This document shows positions 1 to 7,413 of a stretch of 40,078 nt of DNA, in pieces. The DNA lies in NCBI GenBank assembly GCA_919901565.1, contig CAKKPE010000103.1:1-40078 (forward strand), given 5' to 3'. Positions within the stretch are counted from its first letter, which is position 1; each line of letters begins with the position of its first letter. The position numbers and the translations under genes are program-made. The notes under the pieces were generated by a model. That model was not told where the DNA came from and searched no databases. It worked only from the letters and a program-made list of their open reading frames with translations. Origin of the DNA: a bacterium (GTDB lineage: Bacteria > CG2-30-53-67).

Positions 1-263
1 ACCCAATGCGGTTCTTCATAAACTATGCTGCATTATATAAGGCGTTATGTATAAATAGAAACAGCGGGCCTCGGTGAACCCTACATGCCAAACATAGATT
101 TCGTCATTGTACGGCTTTGGGGAAAATAGCATGTGAACAGAGGCGGCCGCGGGGTTCGCAGTCCGGTAGACACTCTATCAGCCCATAGGTTGTGCGTATT
201 ATGCGGAAACCAGATAAACTATAGTTAGATTTTCAAAAATAACATTTCCGTTCTGTGCTATTT

Positions 264-291
264 TGTGTATAATAAAGCATATTCATACACA
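264..291 (+). promoter_or_regulatory. Candidate vapBC promoter and operator
   Basis: A perfect -10 hexamer TATAAT lies at 268-273. The best -35 at 17-bp spacing (TTTCCG, 245-250) is weak. A 7-bp inverted repeat, TGTGTAT at 264-270 and ATACACA at 285-291 with a 14-base spacer, overlaps the -10 and sits just upstream of the antitoxin ribosome binding site (GGGAGGT, 293-299). Antitoxins of this kind usually repress their own promoter, so the repeat is a plausible VapB binding site. The operator role is inferred. Confidence 0.5.
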
Positions 292-303
292 CGGGAGGTA
301 AAA

Positions 304-498
304 ATGAGAACAAATGTTGTAATTGACGATGATTTAATGAAATCAGCACTTAAGCTTTCTGGATTGAGAACAAAAAAAGATGTCATAAAAGCCGGGTTAC
401 AACTGTTGGTGAAGTTCAATCGTCAAACAAAAGTTAAAGATTTTAGGGGCAAACTGAAATGGGTCGGTAATCTGGATGAGATGCGGACAGACAAATGA
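304..498 (+). CDS. vapB: VapB-type antitoxin
   Basis: A 64-residue protein with a ribbon-helix-helix start (MRTNVVIDDDL) followed by two short helices and a Lys-rich tail. This is the architecture of the VapB family that pairs with PIN-domain toxins. It would bind and inhibit the toxin and repress the operon. The start at 304 is chosen because GGGAGGT stands 5-6 bases upstream; an in-frame ATG at 265 has no such site and lies in the promoter. The stop overlaps the start of vapC (ATGA at 495-498), so the two are translationally coupled. Seen: pairing, overlap and the N-terminal pattern. Family assignment is by recognition. Confidence 0.88.
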   Translation: MRTNVVIDDDLMKSALKLSGLRTKKDVIKAGLQLLVKFNRQTKVKDFRGKLKWVGNLDEMRTDK

Positions 499-890
499 TA
501 TTGGTAGATTCATCAGTCTGGATTGATTATTTTAACGGCAGGAAAACTGATAAAACCGATTGGTTGGATTCTGCCATAGGGAATAAACAGATTATTGTTG
601 GTGACCTCATTTTGACTGAGATACTCCAAGGATTTCAAAGCGACAATGATTTCAGGACAGCGAAGAACTTGCTCTTGGATTTTCCATTCATGGAAATGGT
701 TGGACAGGAATTGGCCATAAAAAGCGCATTGAATTATCGGTTTCTCAGAAAGAAGGGAGTCACTCTTCGGAAGACTATAGATGTTATGATTGGAACTTTT
801 TGTATTCATTATCAGTGCTCACTGTTACATGATGACAGGGATTTTGATCCAATGGAAAAATATTTAAAACTAACAACAATTGCCGTCTAA
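495..890 (+). CDS. vapC: VapC-type PIN-domain ribonuclease toxin
   Basis: A 131-residue PIN-domain protein. Acidic residues expected to hold the catalytic metal are visible: D5 in VDSSVWIDYF, E42 in LTEIL, D96 in TIDVMIG, and D113/D114/D116 in LHDDRDFD. Length and motif order match VapC toxins, which are Mg-dependent endoribonucleases that cut tRNA or rRNA and are held inactive by VapB. Translated from an ATG that overlaps the vapB stop. No frameshift or lost catalytic residue is seen, so the toxin is probably functional. Its target RNA cannot be read from the sequence. Confidence 0.9.
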   Translation: MILVDSSVWIDYFNGRKTDKTDWLDSAIGNKQIIVGDLILTEILQGFQSDNDFRTAKNLLLDFPFMEMVGQELAIKSALNYRFLRKKGVTLRKTIDVMIGTFCIHYQCSLLHDDRDFDPMEKYLKLTTIAV

Positions 891-1056
891 CAACCGCTTG
901 TAGCCGACCGGCTACGCTGACACGTTTCATCCATGAAATAAAAGAGATGAAACTCCCGATAGATGCAATCGTTTTCAGTTTTGCTTAAAGTTCCTTGCGT
1001 ATAATGTGATGGTGAAACGGGCAGCATTTGCAGGAAAAAATTCCGAATTGGTCTCT

Positions 1057-1211
1057 GAGGGGCTGTTGAAAAAGTCTGCTACACAAGTTGGATTGTCATT
1101 CCGGGCAAGTGAAGCGAGACCCGGAATCCAGAAGAATCAATGAGTCCTGGATTCCCGCCTACGCGGGAATGACGGCATCAGGCCAGAAAAATACTTTTTC
1201 AACAACCCCTC
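1057..1211. repeat. Palindromic MITE-like element with 19-bp terminal inverted repeats
   Basis: Outer arms GAGGGGCTGTTGAAAAAGT (1057-1075) and its complement at 1193-1211 match at 18 of 19 positions. Inside are two smaller palindromes: ATTCCGGG...CCCGGAAT near 1100-1130, and ATTCCCGC-CTAC-GCGGGAAT near 1150-1170. The second is a widely dispersed intergenic repeat motif. There is no coding capacity. It fills most of the 359-base gap between vapC and the DUF1232 gene. The rest of that gap (891-1056) shows nothing I can name. Confidence 0.75.
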
Positions 1212-1249
1212 TGACAACAATTCCCTGAAGTCATTGGGATTGTATACGG

Positions 1250-1540
1250 ATGTTTGAGGGACTGAAGGCCGCTGCCGGCTCGCTTAAACGGGAACTGGCC
1301 ATTTACCGTCTCGTGCTGAAGCACAGCCGAACGCCTAAGATCGCCAGGATCCTGTTAGGGCTGGCGGTCGGATATGCGCTGATGCCGTTTGATTTGATAC
1401 CGGACTGGATCCCGGTTATCGGGCATCTGGATGACCTGGTCATCGTGCCGGCGCTGGTCATTATTGCGTTAAAATTCATACCGGATGATGTAATCCAAGA
1501 ATGCCGGAACAAGGCGGAGCAGGAACGTGCGGCCTTCTGA
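1250..1540 (+). CDS. DUF1232 (YkvA-like) small membrane protein
   Basis: A 96-residue protein with the DUF1232 signature in the middle: a hydrophobic helix ending in ALMPFDLIPDWIPVIGHLDD, then a second hydrophobic segment (LVIVPALVIIALKF). The Pro/Asp-rich FDLIPDWIPVIG loop is the recognisable core of the family. Members are small membrane proteins of unknown function. No strong ribosome binding site is seen before the ATG. It ends 18 bases before the lipoprotein gene, so the two are probably co-transcribed. Confidence 0.8.
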   Translation: MFEGLKAAAGSLKRELAIYRLVLKHSRTPKIARILLGLAVGYALMPFDLIPDWIPVIGHLDDLVIVPALVIIALKFIPDDVIQECRNKAEQERAAF

Positions 1541-1558
1541 CCATGGGATTGCAGGAAT

Positions 1559-1921
1559 ATGAAACTGCCGATTAAAATAATCATGCCGGTACTGATCATT
1601 TCTTTGTGCCTTGCCTGTGCCTCATCAAGAACACTTGAGCAGAGTTTTTCGTCCATACAGGACGGGATGTCCAGAGAGAATGTCAAAGGCATCATGGGGA
1701 AACCCGAAAGGAGCGATACAGGAGCGCTCCCCAAACGGCCGTTCTTCGGTCCCCAGGAATCTCTGACGCAGTTCCTTAAGCCCGGAGATCCTTATGAAGA
1801 GTGGCAGTATTCGGACAGGGAAACCATTTACCTGATCTGGTTCGGCAGCGTCAGCCATGGGCCGCAGGAGATCTGGAAGGTGATTACAAAATCCAGCCAC
1901 CCCAGAGGCGCCGTATTCTAA
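1559..1921 (+). CDS. Putative outer-membrane lipoprotein with SmpA/OmlA-like segment
   Basis: A 120-residue protein. Residues 1-19 form a signal sequence with Lys residues, a hydrophobic stretch (IIMPVLIISLCLA) and a Cys at position 20 followed by ASS. This is a type II lipoprotein cleavage site, though the -3 residue is Cys rather than Leu. After it comes IQDGMSRENVKGIMGKP, the pattern of the BamE/SmpA-like fold (G-M-[ST]-x2-[ED]-V-x3-x-G-x-P). The remainder has aromatic residues (YEEWQYSD, YLIWFG) as in that fold. It may be an envelope lipoprotein. Its partner is unknown. Ribosome binding site AGGA is about 5 bases upstream. Confidence 0.65.
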   Translation: MKLPIKIIMPVLIISLCLACASSRTLEQSFSSIQDGMSRENVKGIMGKPERSDTGALPKRPFFGPQESLTQFLKPGDPYEEWQYSDRETIYLIWFGSVSHGPQEIWKVITKSSHPRGAVF

Positions 1922-2011
1922 GTGCCCCATGGGTCCGGCACGATTGAATCCAATCGAACCTGTTCCCATGGATGATTTCCTCAAGGACAAGGCAGGGCGG
2001 AAAGGTTCCGT

Positions 2012-2124
2012 ATGGAGAGATTGATCAAGACTGCATTCACGTTAGGCTTTCTGCTGTTTTTCCCCTGTTAATCGGGCTGCTCGCATTTTATATGCCGGAT
2101 TCCATTAATCCGATGCAGGTGTAA
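2012..2124 (+). pseudogene. Frameshifted small membrane-protein ORF
   Basis: ATG at 2012 opens a short ORF (MERLIKTAFTLGFLLFF) that stops early. Restoring one base in the T5C4 homopolymer (about 2057-2065) continues it in another frame through a second hydrophobic run (PLLIGLLAFYMPDS) to a TAA at 2122-2124. That would make a 37-residue one- or two-helix membrane peptide. Either a decayed gene or a one-base sequencing error in a homopolymer. An opposite-strand ORF overlaps part of it, and only one of the two is likely real. Confidence 0.25.
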
Positions 2125-2261
2125 AGGATCCTTGCGAACAGCGGTACTTTGTCAAATAACCGGAGGACCACAGGAAGCGCCCCTATGGCCGCTCTGATCC
2201 GCCCATATGTCACAAGAAGAGTTGCATAAATCAGGGTTTTGCGGTGTAATGGATTAAGCAT
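2088..2261 (-). CDS. Possible small hydrophobic protein, unrecognised
   Basis: A 57-codon ORF from ATG (2259-2261) to TAA (2088-2090). It has two apolar stretches (LIYATLLVTYG and AAIGALPVVLRLF) separated by basic residues, and reads like a small membrane protein. No convincing ribosome binding site and no third-position GC bias support it, and I do not recognise the family. It accounts for most of the otherwise gene-free stretch 1922-2312. It could be chance. Confidence 0.2.
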   Translation of the reverse strand: MLNPLHRKTLIYATLLVTYGRIRAAIGALPVVLRLFDKVPLFARILYTCIGLMESGI

Positions 2262-2312
2262 ACAGGATATCCAATACCCGCTGATAAAGAACAGAATGGA
2301 GGACGATGCATC

Positions 2313-2753
2313 ATGCCTATTGTCAGTCAGCTCTTACAGGGAAAGGTCCGGGAGGTCTGGTCCATTGCACCGCAGGCGCCGGTATCCGATGCATTGCGGC
2401 TCATGGCCGACAAGAATATCGGGGCACTGCTGGTCATGGAGGAGGGGAAGCTTGTCGGCATCTTTTCCGAACGGGATTATGCCAGAAATTCGATCCTGAA
2501 AGGAAATTCCTGCCTGGCCGGTAAGATCGCACAGCTGATGACCGGTACGGTTTTCTATGTATCTCCGGAAGATTCCATTGAAAGCTGTATGGCGCTGATG
2601 ACGGAGAAGCATATCCGGCATCTGCCTGTGATGGAAAACGGCCAGGTGATCGGCATGCTGACCCCCGGCGATCTGGTCAGGGAGATCATTGCCGATCAGA
2701 AAATCACCATTGAGCAGCTTGAAAGATTTATCACCGGCGACTACAAGGCTTAG
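2313..2753 (+). CDS. Two-CBS-domain protein
   Basis: A 146-residue protein made of a tandem CBS pair. CBS1 covers roughly residues 10-65 (VSDALRLMADKNIGALLVMEEGKLVGIFSERD). CBS2 covers about 73-130 (DSIESCMALMTEKHIRHLPVMENGQVIGMLTPGDL). The closing GIFSERDYAR and GMLTPGDLVRE strands are typical of stand-alone CBS proteins that bind adenine nucleotides and act as energy or redox sensors. GGAGGA stands about 10 bases upstream of the ATG. No catalytic domain is attached, and the partner is not evident from the neighbours. Confidence 0.9.
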   Translation: MPIVSQLLQGKVREVWSIAPQAPVSDALRLMADKNIGALLVMEEGKLVGIFSERDYARNSILKGNSCLAGKIAQLMTGTVFYVSPEDSIESCMALMTEKHIRHLPVMENGQVIGMLTPGDLVREIIADQKITIEQLERFITGDYKA

Positions 2754-2896
2754 CGGTCATCGTCATATTCTTTTTTCGCGCTATACGGCGGCAAAGTCAC
2801 CATGAGGTGCACGCTCTCATCAGGGATCTCATCCATGGTTCCACTGGACTTGCAATAGATCCGGTCCATGTCTTCGGAATGGAACAGGGTGAGGCT
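2753..2896 (-). pseudogene. Remnant of an N4/N6 DNA methyltransferase
   Basis: Minus-strand translation gives LTLFHSEDMDRIYC, then MDEIPDESVHLMVT, then LPPYSAKKEYDDD and a stop. This matches the N-terminal part of site-specific DNA methyltransferases, where 'IPDxSVHLxVTSPPYN' carries the catalytic (D/S)PPY motif IV. Here the Ser before PPY is Leu, and the protein ends immediately after KEYDDD, before the SAM-binding and target-recognition parts. It is squeezed between the CBS gene and aconitase. Clearly a fragment and not a working enzyme. Confidence 0.6.
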
Positions 2897-2906
2897 TTTC
2901 AGCCTA

Positions 2907-4847
2907 CTACACCGATGGTGAACGGGTGTAGTTGAGCAGTCCTCCTGCAAGGAGGATGGATCTCTGCCGTTCGGTCAGGGTGTATGAGACCGGGATCTTC
3001 TTGTTTCCGGTCCTGTTGACGAGCATGAGTTTTTTTCCCTGCCTGAGAGATTCCCGGATATCCGGCAGGGTCACCTCATCCCCGGGATGGATCTCCGCAT
3101 AATCCGAACCATGATCAAAGGTCAGCGGGATGATCCCGAAATTGATCAGGTTCGCGGTATGAATCCGCTCCATGGACTTGGCTATCACGGCCCTGACCCC
3201 GAGGTACATGGGGCAGAGGGCCGCATGCTCCCGGCTTGAGCCCTGGCCGTAGCTCTCCCCGGCCACAATGATATTCTGGATGCCCGCGGCCTTGTTTTTC
3301 AGGCACCGAGCGGAAAAATCCGGGTCCACACCTTCGAAGACGAACTCCGCGTATCTGGGGACATTGGACCGGTACTTGAGGCGCGATCCGGCGGGCATGA
3401 TGTGATCGGTGGTGATCTTGTCGCCGACCTTGATCGAAACCATTCCCTGAATCGATTCGGGCATGGGATCGCTGACCGGCGGCTCTCCGATGTTGGGACC
3501 TCGATAGATCTGCACCTTTTCCGGCTCCGGGGAGGGCAGCAGGATCATGGTGTCGTCGATCCAGAAATGTTCGGGAAGCGGGATCACGGGATAGGGAATG
3601 TCAAGGTCCCGGGGGTCCGTAACCCTGCCGGTCAGCGCACAGGCCGCTGCGGTTTCAGGGCTTGCCAGATAAACCTTTGCGCTCTTTGTACCGGAGCGGC
3701 CTTCGAAATTCCGGTTGTTGGTCCGGATGGAGACGGCATTGGTTTCCGGGGCCTGGCCGTTCCCGATGCAGAACCCGCAGGCTGACTCCAGAACCCGGAC
3801 GCCTGAGGCAATCAGATCATTGATGGCCCCGGCCTTGGCAAGCATGCCCAGGACCTGCCGGGATCCGGACGCCACACCCACGCTCACATCGGGATGCACC
3901 CGCTTCCCTTTGAGCATCAAGGCCACGATCATGAGATCGCGGTACGATGAGTTGGTACAGGAGCCGATCATAACCTGGTTCACCGCGGTTCCCTGCATCT
4001 CCCGGACCGTGCAGATGTTGTCCGGTGAATGGGGTTTGGCCATGAGCGGGACCAGATCACCGAGATCGATATTTAGGGTCTTGTCATAGACTGCATCCGT
4101 GTCCGCCGAGATCTCGATCCATTCAGACCCCCTCCCCTGCGCCGTCAGGAATGCCCGTGTCACTTCGTCGCTGGGAAAGATGGACGTGGTCACACCCAGT
4201 TCGGCGCCCATGTTGGTGATGGTGGCCCGCTCCGGCACGCTCAGGGTCGCCACGCCGGGCCCGGCATATTCGATCACGGTACCTACGTTCCCTTTGGTGG
4301 TCAGGAACTCAAGGATATACAGGATCAGATCCTTGGCCGAGACCCAGGGTTGAAACCGGCCGGTGAGGAGAATCCGGGTGACACGGGGAGCGGTCAGGTA
4401 GAAGGGCCCCCCGCCCATGGCCACGGCCACGTCCAGCCCTCCGGCGCCGATGGCGATCATGCCCATGCCGCCGGCCATGGGGGTGTGTGAATCCGATCCG
4501 AGAAGGGTCTTCCCCGGCCTTCCGAATCGTTCCAGATGGACCTGATGGCAGATGCCGTTTCCGGCCCTGGAATAGAGGATCCCGTATTTTGCGGCCATGG
4601 TCTGAAGATAACGGTGGTCATCGGCATTTTCAAAGCCTTCCTGCAGGGTATTATGATCCACATAACTCACGGAAAGCTCGGTCCGGACCCTGGGGATCCC
4701 CATGGACTCGAACTGCAGGCAGGCCATGGTCCCTGTGGCATCCTGGGTCAGGGTCTGGTCGATCCGGACGGCGATCTCCTCCCCGGGGGTTAGTGTCCCA
4801 TGTTCCAGATGGGATTCCAAAATTTTATAGACAAGATTCTTCTGCAT
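2907..4847 (-). CDS. Aconitate hydratase, Aquifex-type
   Basis: About 646 residues. Interconverts citrate and isocitrate via cis-aconitate, using a [4Fe-4S] cluster. Numbered from the ATG at 4853, the cluster ligands are C299 in IGSCTNSS and C359/C362 in SACGFCIGNG. GSDSHTP (119-125) is the substrate-binding loop. The C-terminal swivelling domain carries GESYGQGSSREHAAL. The length fits the short bacterial aconitase type (about 650 residues) rather than AcnA (about 890). The ATG at 4847 is preferred because GAGAGG then sits 6 bases upstream; at 4853 it would touch the start codon. It stands alone on this strand. Confidence 0.92.
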   Translation of the reverse strand: MQKNLVYKILESHLEHGTLTPGEEIAVRIDQTLTQDATGTMACLQFESMGIPRVRTELSVSYVDHNTLQEGFENADDHRYLQTMAAKYGILYSRAGNGICHQVHLERFGRPGKTLLGSDSHTPMAGGMGMIAIGAGGLDVAVAMGGGPFYLTAPRVTRILLTGRFQPWVSAKDLILYILEFLTTKGNVGTVIEYAGPGVATLSVPERATITNMGAELGVTTSIFPSDEVTRAFLTAQGRGSEWIEISADTDAVYDKTLNIDLGDLVPLMAKPHSPDNICTVREMQGTAVNQVMIGSCTNSSYRDLMIVALMLKGKRVHPDVSVGVASGSRQVLGMLAKAGAINDLIASGVRVLESACGFCIGNGQAPETNAVSIRTNNRNFEGRSGTKSAKVYLASPETAAACALTGRVTDPRDLDIPYPVIPLPEHFWIDDTMILLPSPEPEKVQIYRGPNIGEPPVSDPMPESIQGMVSIKVGDKITTDHIMPAGSRLKYRSNVPRYAEFVFEGVDPDFSARCLKNKAAGIQNIIVAGESYGQGSSREHAALCPMYLGVRAVIAKSMERIHTANLINFGIIPLTFDHGSDYAEIHPGDEVTLPDIRESLRQGKKLMLVNRTGNKKIPVSYTLTERQRSILLAGGLLNYTRSPSV

Positions 4848-5099
4848 ATCCATCCTCTCGCTGCGAATATTTTAAACGGCTGATGCCGGATCATAGCAGA
4901 TTCAGGGGATTTTATCCATAACCAATCTTTCCGGGAGGGGGCATTGTCTTCCAACAATTATTTGTAGGCCCCTTTATGACAAATCAAGAGACCTGGAGGA
5001 TAAACGCTCATACTCTCCTGCTAATACCCGCGGGCAATAGCGCGATGGCAAAAGGCGTGGTATAGTATTTTTAATTTCCTCCTGAAATGACAGCAGGAC

Positions 5100-5378
5100 A
5101 TGTCGGGACAGTCCGTAAGGTACGTAAAGATGGGAGATCCGAAATTGCTGATCGACGGCAGGGGAGAGGATGAATCCATCTCCTATGAGAAACTGAAAGC
5201 CCTGATCACTGAGGATGCCTGTCTCCTCAATGACCTCGTCGAGGTGCTTGTGGACCGGGAGTCATCAGCCAAAAAGATCAACATTCTTGCAAGCCTCGCG
5301 GGATATGACACGGTCATCGAACACAGAGACGGGCACTGGGCACTGAAGGTCGACACCAGTCACCGGCGGTGCCGGTAA
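5100..5378 (+). CDS. TusA/YedF-like small protein lacking the Cys-Pro motif
   Basis: A 92-residue protein. The stretch KLLIDGRG aligns with the LDxRG opening of the TusA sulfur-carrier fold. The tail LVEVLVDRESSAKKINILASLAGYDTV followed by HWALKV matches the V-x-V-x-V-D-[ND]-x-S-x2-N-[VI]-x2-x-A-x-x-x-G-[YF] pattern of that fold. The catalytic CPxP that normally follows the DxRG is missing, replaced by EDESIS. It is therefore unlikely to carry persulfide sulfur like TusA, and may be a structural or regulatory relative. Not in a clear operon. Fold assignment is by pattern recognition only. Confidence 0.55.
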   Translation: MSGQSVRYVKMGDPKLLIDGRGEDESISYEKLKALITEDACLLNDLVEVLVDRESSAKKINILASLAGYDTVIEHRDGHWALKVDTSHRRCR

Positions 5379-5454
5379 AAAGATACCTTGGAATTTGATT
5401 TGTCATTTTGATTTTTGATCTTTGATTTTTGATTCTTAAAGGGAGGGAAATCCG

Positions 5455-5748
5455 GTGGAAAACAGAAACAAGGCCCGGAAACCAGTGAATTCTTATTTTC
5501 AGTACAACATCAAGGATGATCCTTCCGAGCAGCAGATCAAGGACGCCATGGTTGTGGATCACAGCGAAAAGGGACTCCGCTTTGAATCCCTGGAGAAACT
5601 CCCTGTGGGGGCAAAACTCAGACTGAGCTTCAAGGAGGTCAACCCACCCATCCAGGGTTTACCGCTGAATGCAGAAGGGATCGTAGTCTGGTGTGTCCAG
5701 CCCGATTCCGAAGAGTCGGTTTACCGGACCGGGCTGAAATATATTTAA
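5455..5748 (+). CDS. PilZ-domain protein (probable c-di-GMP binder)
   Basis: A 97-residue protein starting at GTG with GGGAGGG about 7 bases upstream. It carries the two c-di-GMP contact motifs of PilZ in order: RxxxR (R4...R8 in RNKAR) and DxSxxG (D35-G40 in DHSEKG), followed by the beta-barrel strands (LRFESLEKL, AKLRLSF, AEGIVVWC). Single-domain PilZ proteins are c-di-GMP effectors acting on motility or surface behaviour. The partner is unknown. Its stop overlaps the stop of the convergent membrane-protein gene. Confidence 0.8.
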   Translation: MENRNKARKPVNSYFQYNIKDDPSEQQIKDAMVVDHSEKGLRFESLEKLPVGAKLRLSFKEVNPPIQGLPLNAEGIVVWCVQPDSEESVYRTGLKYI

Positions 5749-6029
5749 AAATGATTCCCTTCCGCCGTCTCCCCTGGGGCATTCTCCCCGGTTTGTTCAT
5801 GCGTAGAAGAATCAATCAACTTCTGTTTGCTGTATGCCCCCATGGATGAGAGGTCCGATATCAGATAAAATACGCCGGCCAGAATCACGGCGATAATCAA
5901 AACACCAAACCCGAGTTTGGGGCTGCGGTAGAAGATAAAGGCGAGGAGCACGGCTATAGCTATGACATAGGGCTGATTGGTCTGGTAATAATTGACCATA
6001 TAATCAATAACCGGACTGATATCCATCAT
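5745..6029 (-). CDS. Small two-helix membrane protein, unrecognised
   Basis: About 94 residues. Two hydrophobic segments, PYVIAIAVLLAFIFY (roughly 20-35) and GFGVLIIAVILAGVFYLI (about 40-58), are followed by a polar, acidic C-terminal tail (STHEQTGENAPGETAEG). Family not recognised. Start: the ORF can begin at 6035, but GGAGGA would abut that ATG. The ATG at 6029 leaves six bases after it and is preferred. Convergent with the PilZ gene, and divergent from nothing obvious. Confidence 0.6.
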   Translation of the reverse strand: MMDISPVIDYMVNYYQTNQPYVIAIAVLLAFIFYRSPKLGFGVLIIAVILAGVFYLISDLSSMGAYSKQKLIDSSTHEQTGENAPGETAEGNHF

Positions 6030-6132
6030 AACCATTCCTCCATGATCAATATGATTATATCACAAGCCGGCTGGATTTGAACAGAACCGCGCAGGAAAGA
6101 ATCAGGGCTCACGCCGGTCCCCGGCATTCTCC

Positions 6133-6471
6133 TTAGTATTCCGAATACTTCAACGCCTTTCCCCGGACACGTTCCCTGGGATATTTCAGGGCATTCTTGT
6201 CCACTTTCTGATGGGCGGCCTCAATCAGATCGATGCCGAGTTTACTTGATAGTTGAACGAGATAAATCAGAATATCCCCCAATTCATCCCGGACCTCGGT
6301 TTTTTTCTCATCGGAAATCCCCATGCTTTCAGCCTCTGAAAGCCACTGAAAATGTTCCACAACCTCGGCAACCTCAACCGACAGGGCCATGGCAAGATTC
6401 TTGGGGGAATGAAAACGGTCCCAGTCCCGCTCCTCAACAAACTGTTTGATCTTTTGCGTCAGCTCTTTCAT
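6133..6471 (-). CDS. MazG-like nucleotide pyrophosphohydrolase
   Basis: A 112-residue all-alpha NTP-PPase of the MazG/RS21-C6 (dCTPase-like) kind. It hydrolyses (d)NTPs to NMP plus pyrophosphate, cleaning the nucleotide pool. The metal-binding signature ExxE...ExxD is present as E33/E36 (SVEVAEVVEHF) and E63/D66 (RDELGDIL). W17 and HFQWL are typical of the short RS21-C6 branch. ATG at 6471 is chosen because CAGGAGGAC lies just upstream. The longer frame reads into a repeat element (6497-6607). Monocistronic as far as seen. Confidence 0.88.
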   Translation of the reverse strand: MKELTQKIKQFVEERDWDRFHSPKNLAMALSVEVAEVVEHFQWLSEAESMGISDEKKTEVRDELGDILIYLVQLSSKLGIDLIEAAHQKVDKNALKYPRERVRGKALKYSEY

Positions 6472-6496
6472 CTCTTTGTCCTCCTGAGGCCAGTAA

Positions 6497-6607
6497 ACCC
6501 CGTTAGAGAACAAGTTCTCTAACGATGAGAGATTGTGGCTTTATACCACAATCTGTAAATGCATGATATTAACCGCCGACCGGATAGGAGGCTTTCTCTA
6601 ACGGGGT
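6497..6607. repeat. Palindromic element with 14-bp terminal repeats (CGTTAGA family)
   Basis: ACCCCGTTAGAGAA at 6497-6510 is perfectly inverted at 6594-6607. Inside are two perfect hairpins: an 11-bp stem at 6501-6511/6514-6524 with a 2-base loop, and an 8-bp stem at 6531-6538/6546-6553. A second element with the same CGTTAGA...TCTAACGGGGT edges is at 35219-35279. Looks like a small non-autonomous repeat. It occupies the gap upstream of the MazG-like gene. Bases 6608-6822 hold only a weak unsupported ORF. Confidence 0.7.
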
Positions 6608-6822
6608 AAAAGCCCGGTTTTTCATCCACTTATCTAAGGTATGGTACAGGCTATCATAACCAAAACCTTTACGCAAAATAAAAACCATGTTAACCTGAAT
6701 AGGTCAGTTAAAGTTTACGGGCGGATTGACGATAAGACATTTGAGGGTCTACGATCCAAATCGAGTATTAAAACCAGACCGACAACGGATACAGAACAAC
6801 CGTCCAGAAAAGAGCGTGACTC

Positions 6823-7281
6823 GTGGAATTCACTTTAAGCAGCCTGGTACGATACCTGATCCGTAAGGCCAGGCTGGTCAGGAAAGATTCCGGTACGGTG
6901 GTGGAAGTCGATGTGGAAGCCCCGGTCATGGTTCCCAAGGTCTGCGTGGTCCGAGCCCTGGTGGACCGGATGATCCCCGGTCAGGAGATCATTCTCCGCA
7001 GCACCGATCTCGAGATGCCGTGGGAGATGGAACACTTCTGCAATATGCTGGGGCATGAACTTCTGGACGTGGCAAGAGAAGGGGCGACCTACTTCTTCAC
7101 CCTCAGGGTGCGCGGAGATGAGGACCGGCTCCCCTCGCAGGACCCTTTCCAGCTTGACCTCAGCCCGCAAAGCATGCTCCGGACCGTGGATATCACCCCC
7201 AACAGGGAACCCTGGAGATTGCAGGGATCAAATCGGAAAATTTCCGGGCAGCGGCCTGCCCTCAAAGCCAAATACGGGTAA
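6823..7281 (+). CDS. TusA-fold-like protein with extended ends, unrecognised
   Basis: A 152-residue protein from GTG 6823 (weak ribosome binding site, so the start is uncertain). The centre (VVEVDVEAPVMVPKVC, then MEHFCNMLGHELLDVAREG and YFFTLRV) follows the TusA pattern: strand, x-P helix, G-x2-[IL]-x-[IL]-x-[ST]-D, FC-x3-GHELL, G-x-[YF]-x-[FL]-x-[LI]. The DCRGLxCPxP motif is reduced to VDVEAPVMVP, so no sulfur-carrying Cys is at the usual place. Residues 105-152 are low-complexity and basic. Function unknown. Confidence 0.5.
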   Translation: MEFTLSSLVRYLIRKARLVRKDSGTVVEVDVEAPVMVPKVCVVRALVDRMIPGQEIILRSTDLEMPWEMEHFCNMLGHELLDVAREGATYFFTLRVRGDEDRLPSQDPFQLDLSPQSMLRTVDITPNREPWRLQGSNRKISGQRPALKAKYG

Positions 7282-7376
7282 CCTCCAAACCTCCTGAGCA
7301 AAAACATTGTCTCATCTATAAGATGAACAAGTAGCCAATTTTTTATTCGCAATTCGATACTATTTAACATAAAAAC

Positions 7377-7405
7377 TTGACTTCTGATGATTCAATCATT
7401 AATAT
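7377..7405 (+). promoter_or_regulatory. Sigma-70-like promoter for the DUF4143 ATPase
   Basis: TTGACT (7377-7382), a 17-base spacer, then TAATAT (7400-7405). The predicted start of transcription (about 7412) falls within two bases of the ATG at 7414, suggesting a leaderless mRNA. No Shine-Dalgarno sequence precedes that ATG, which agrees. Confidence 0.5.
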
Positions 7406-7413
7406 TACTGATT

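Noticed and set aside
1-950. Possible integron cassette around vapBC (GGCGTTATG near 42-50 and TCTAACAACCGCTTG after vapC)
   Set aside because: A core-like GGCGTTA precedes the genes, but no matching GTTRRRY end closes a site after vapC and no integrase is present, so attC folding is not supported.
6641-6838. 65-residue plus-strand ORF
   Set aside because: No ribosome binding site, AT-rich codon use unlike neighbours, low-complexity polar sequence with no recognisable fold; it lies in the tail of a repeat-bearing gap.
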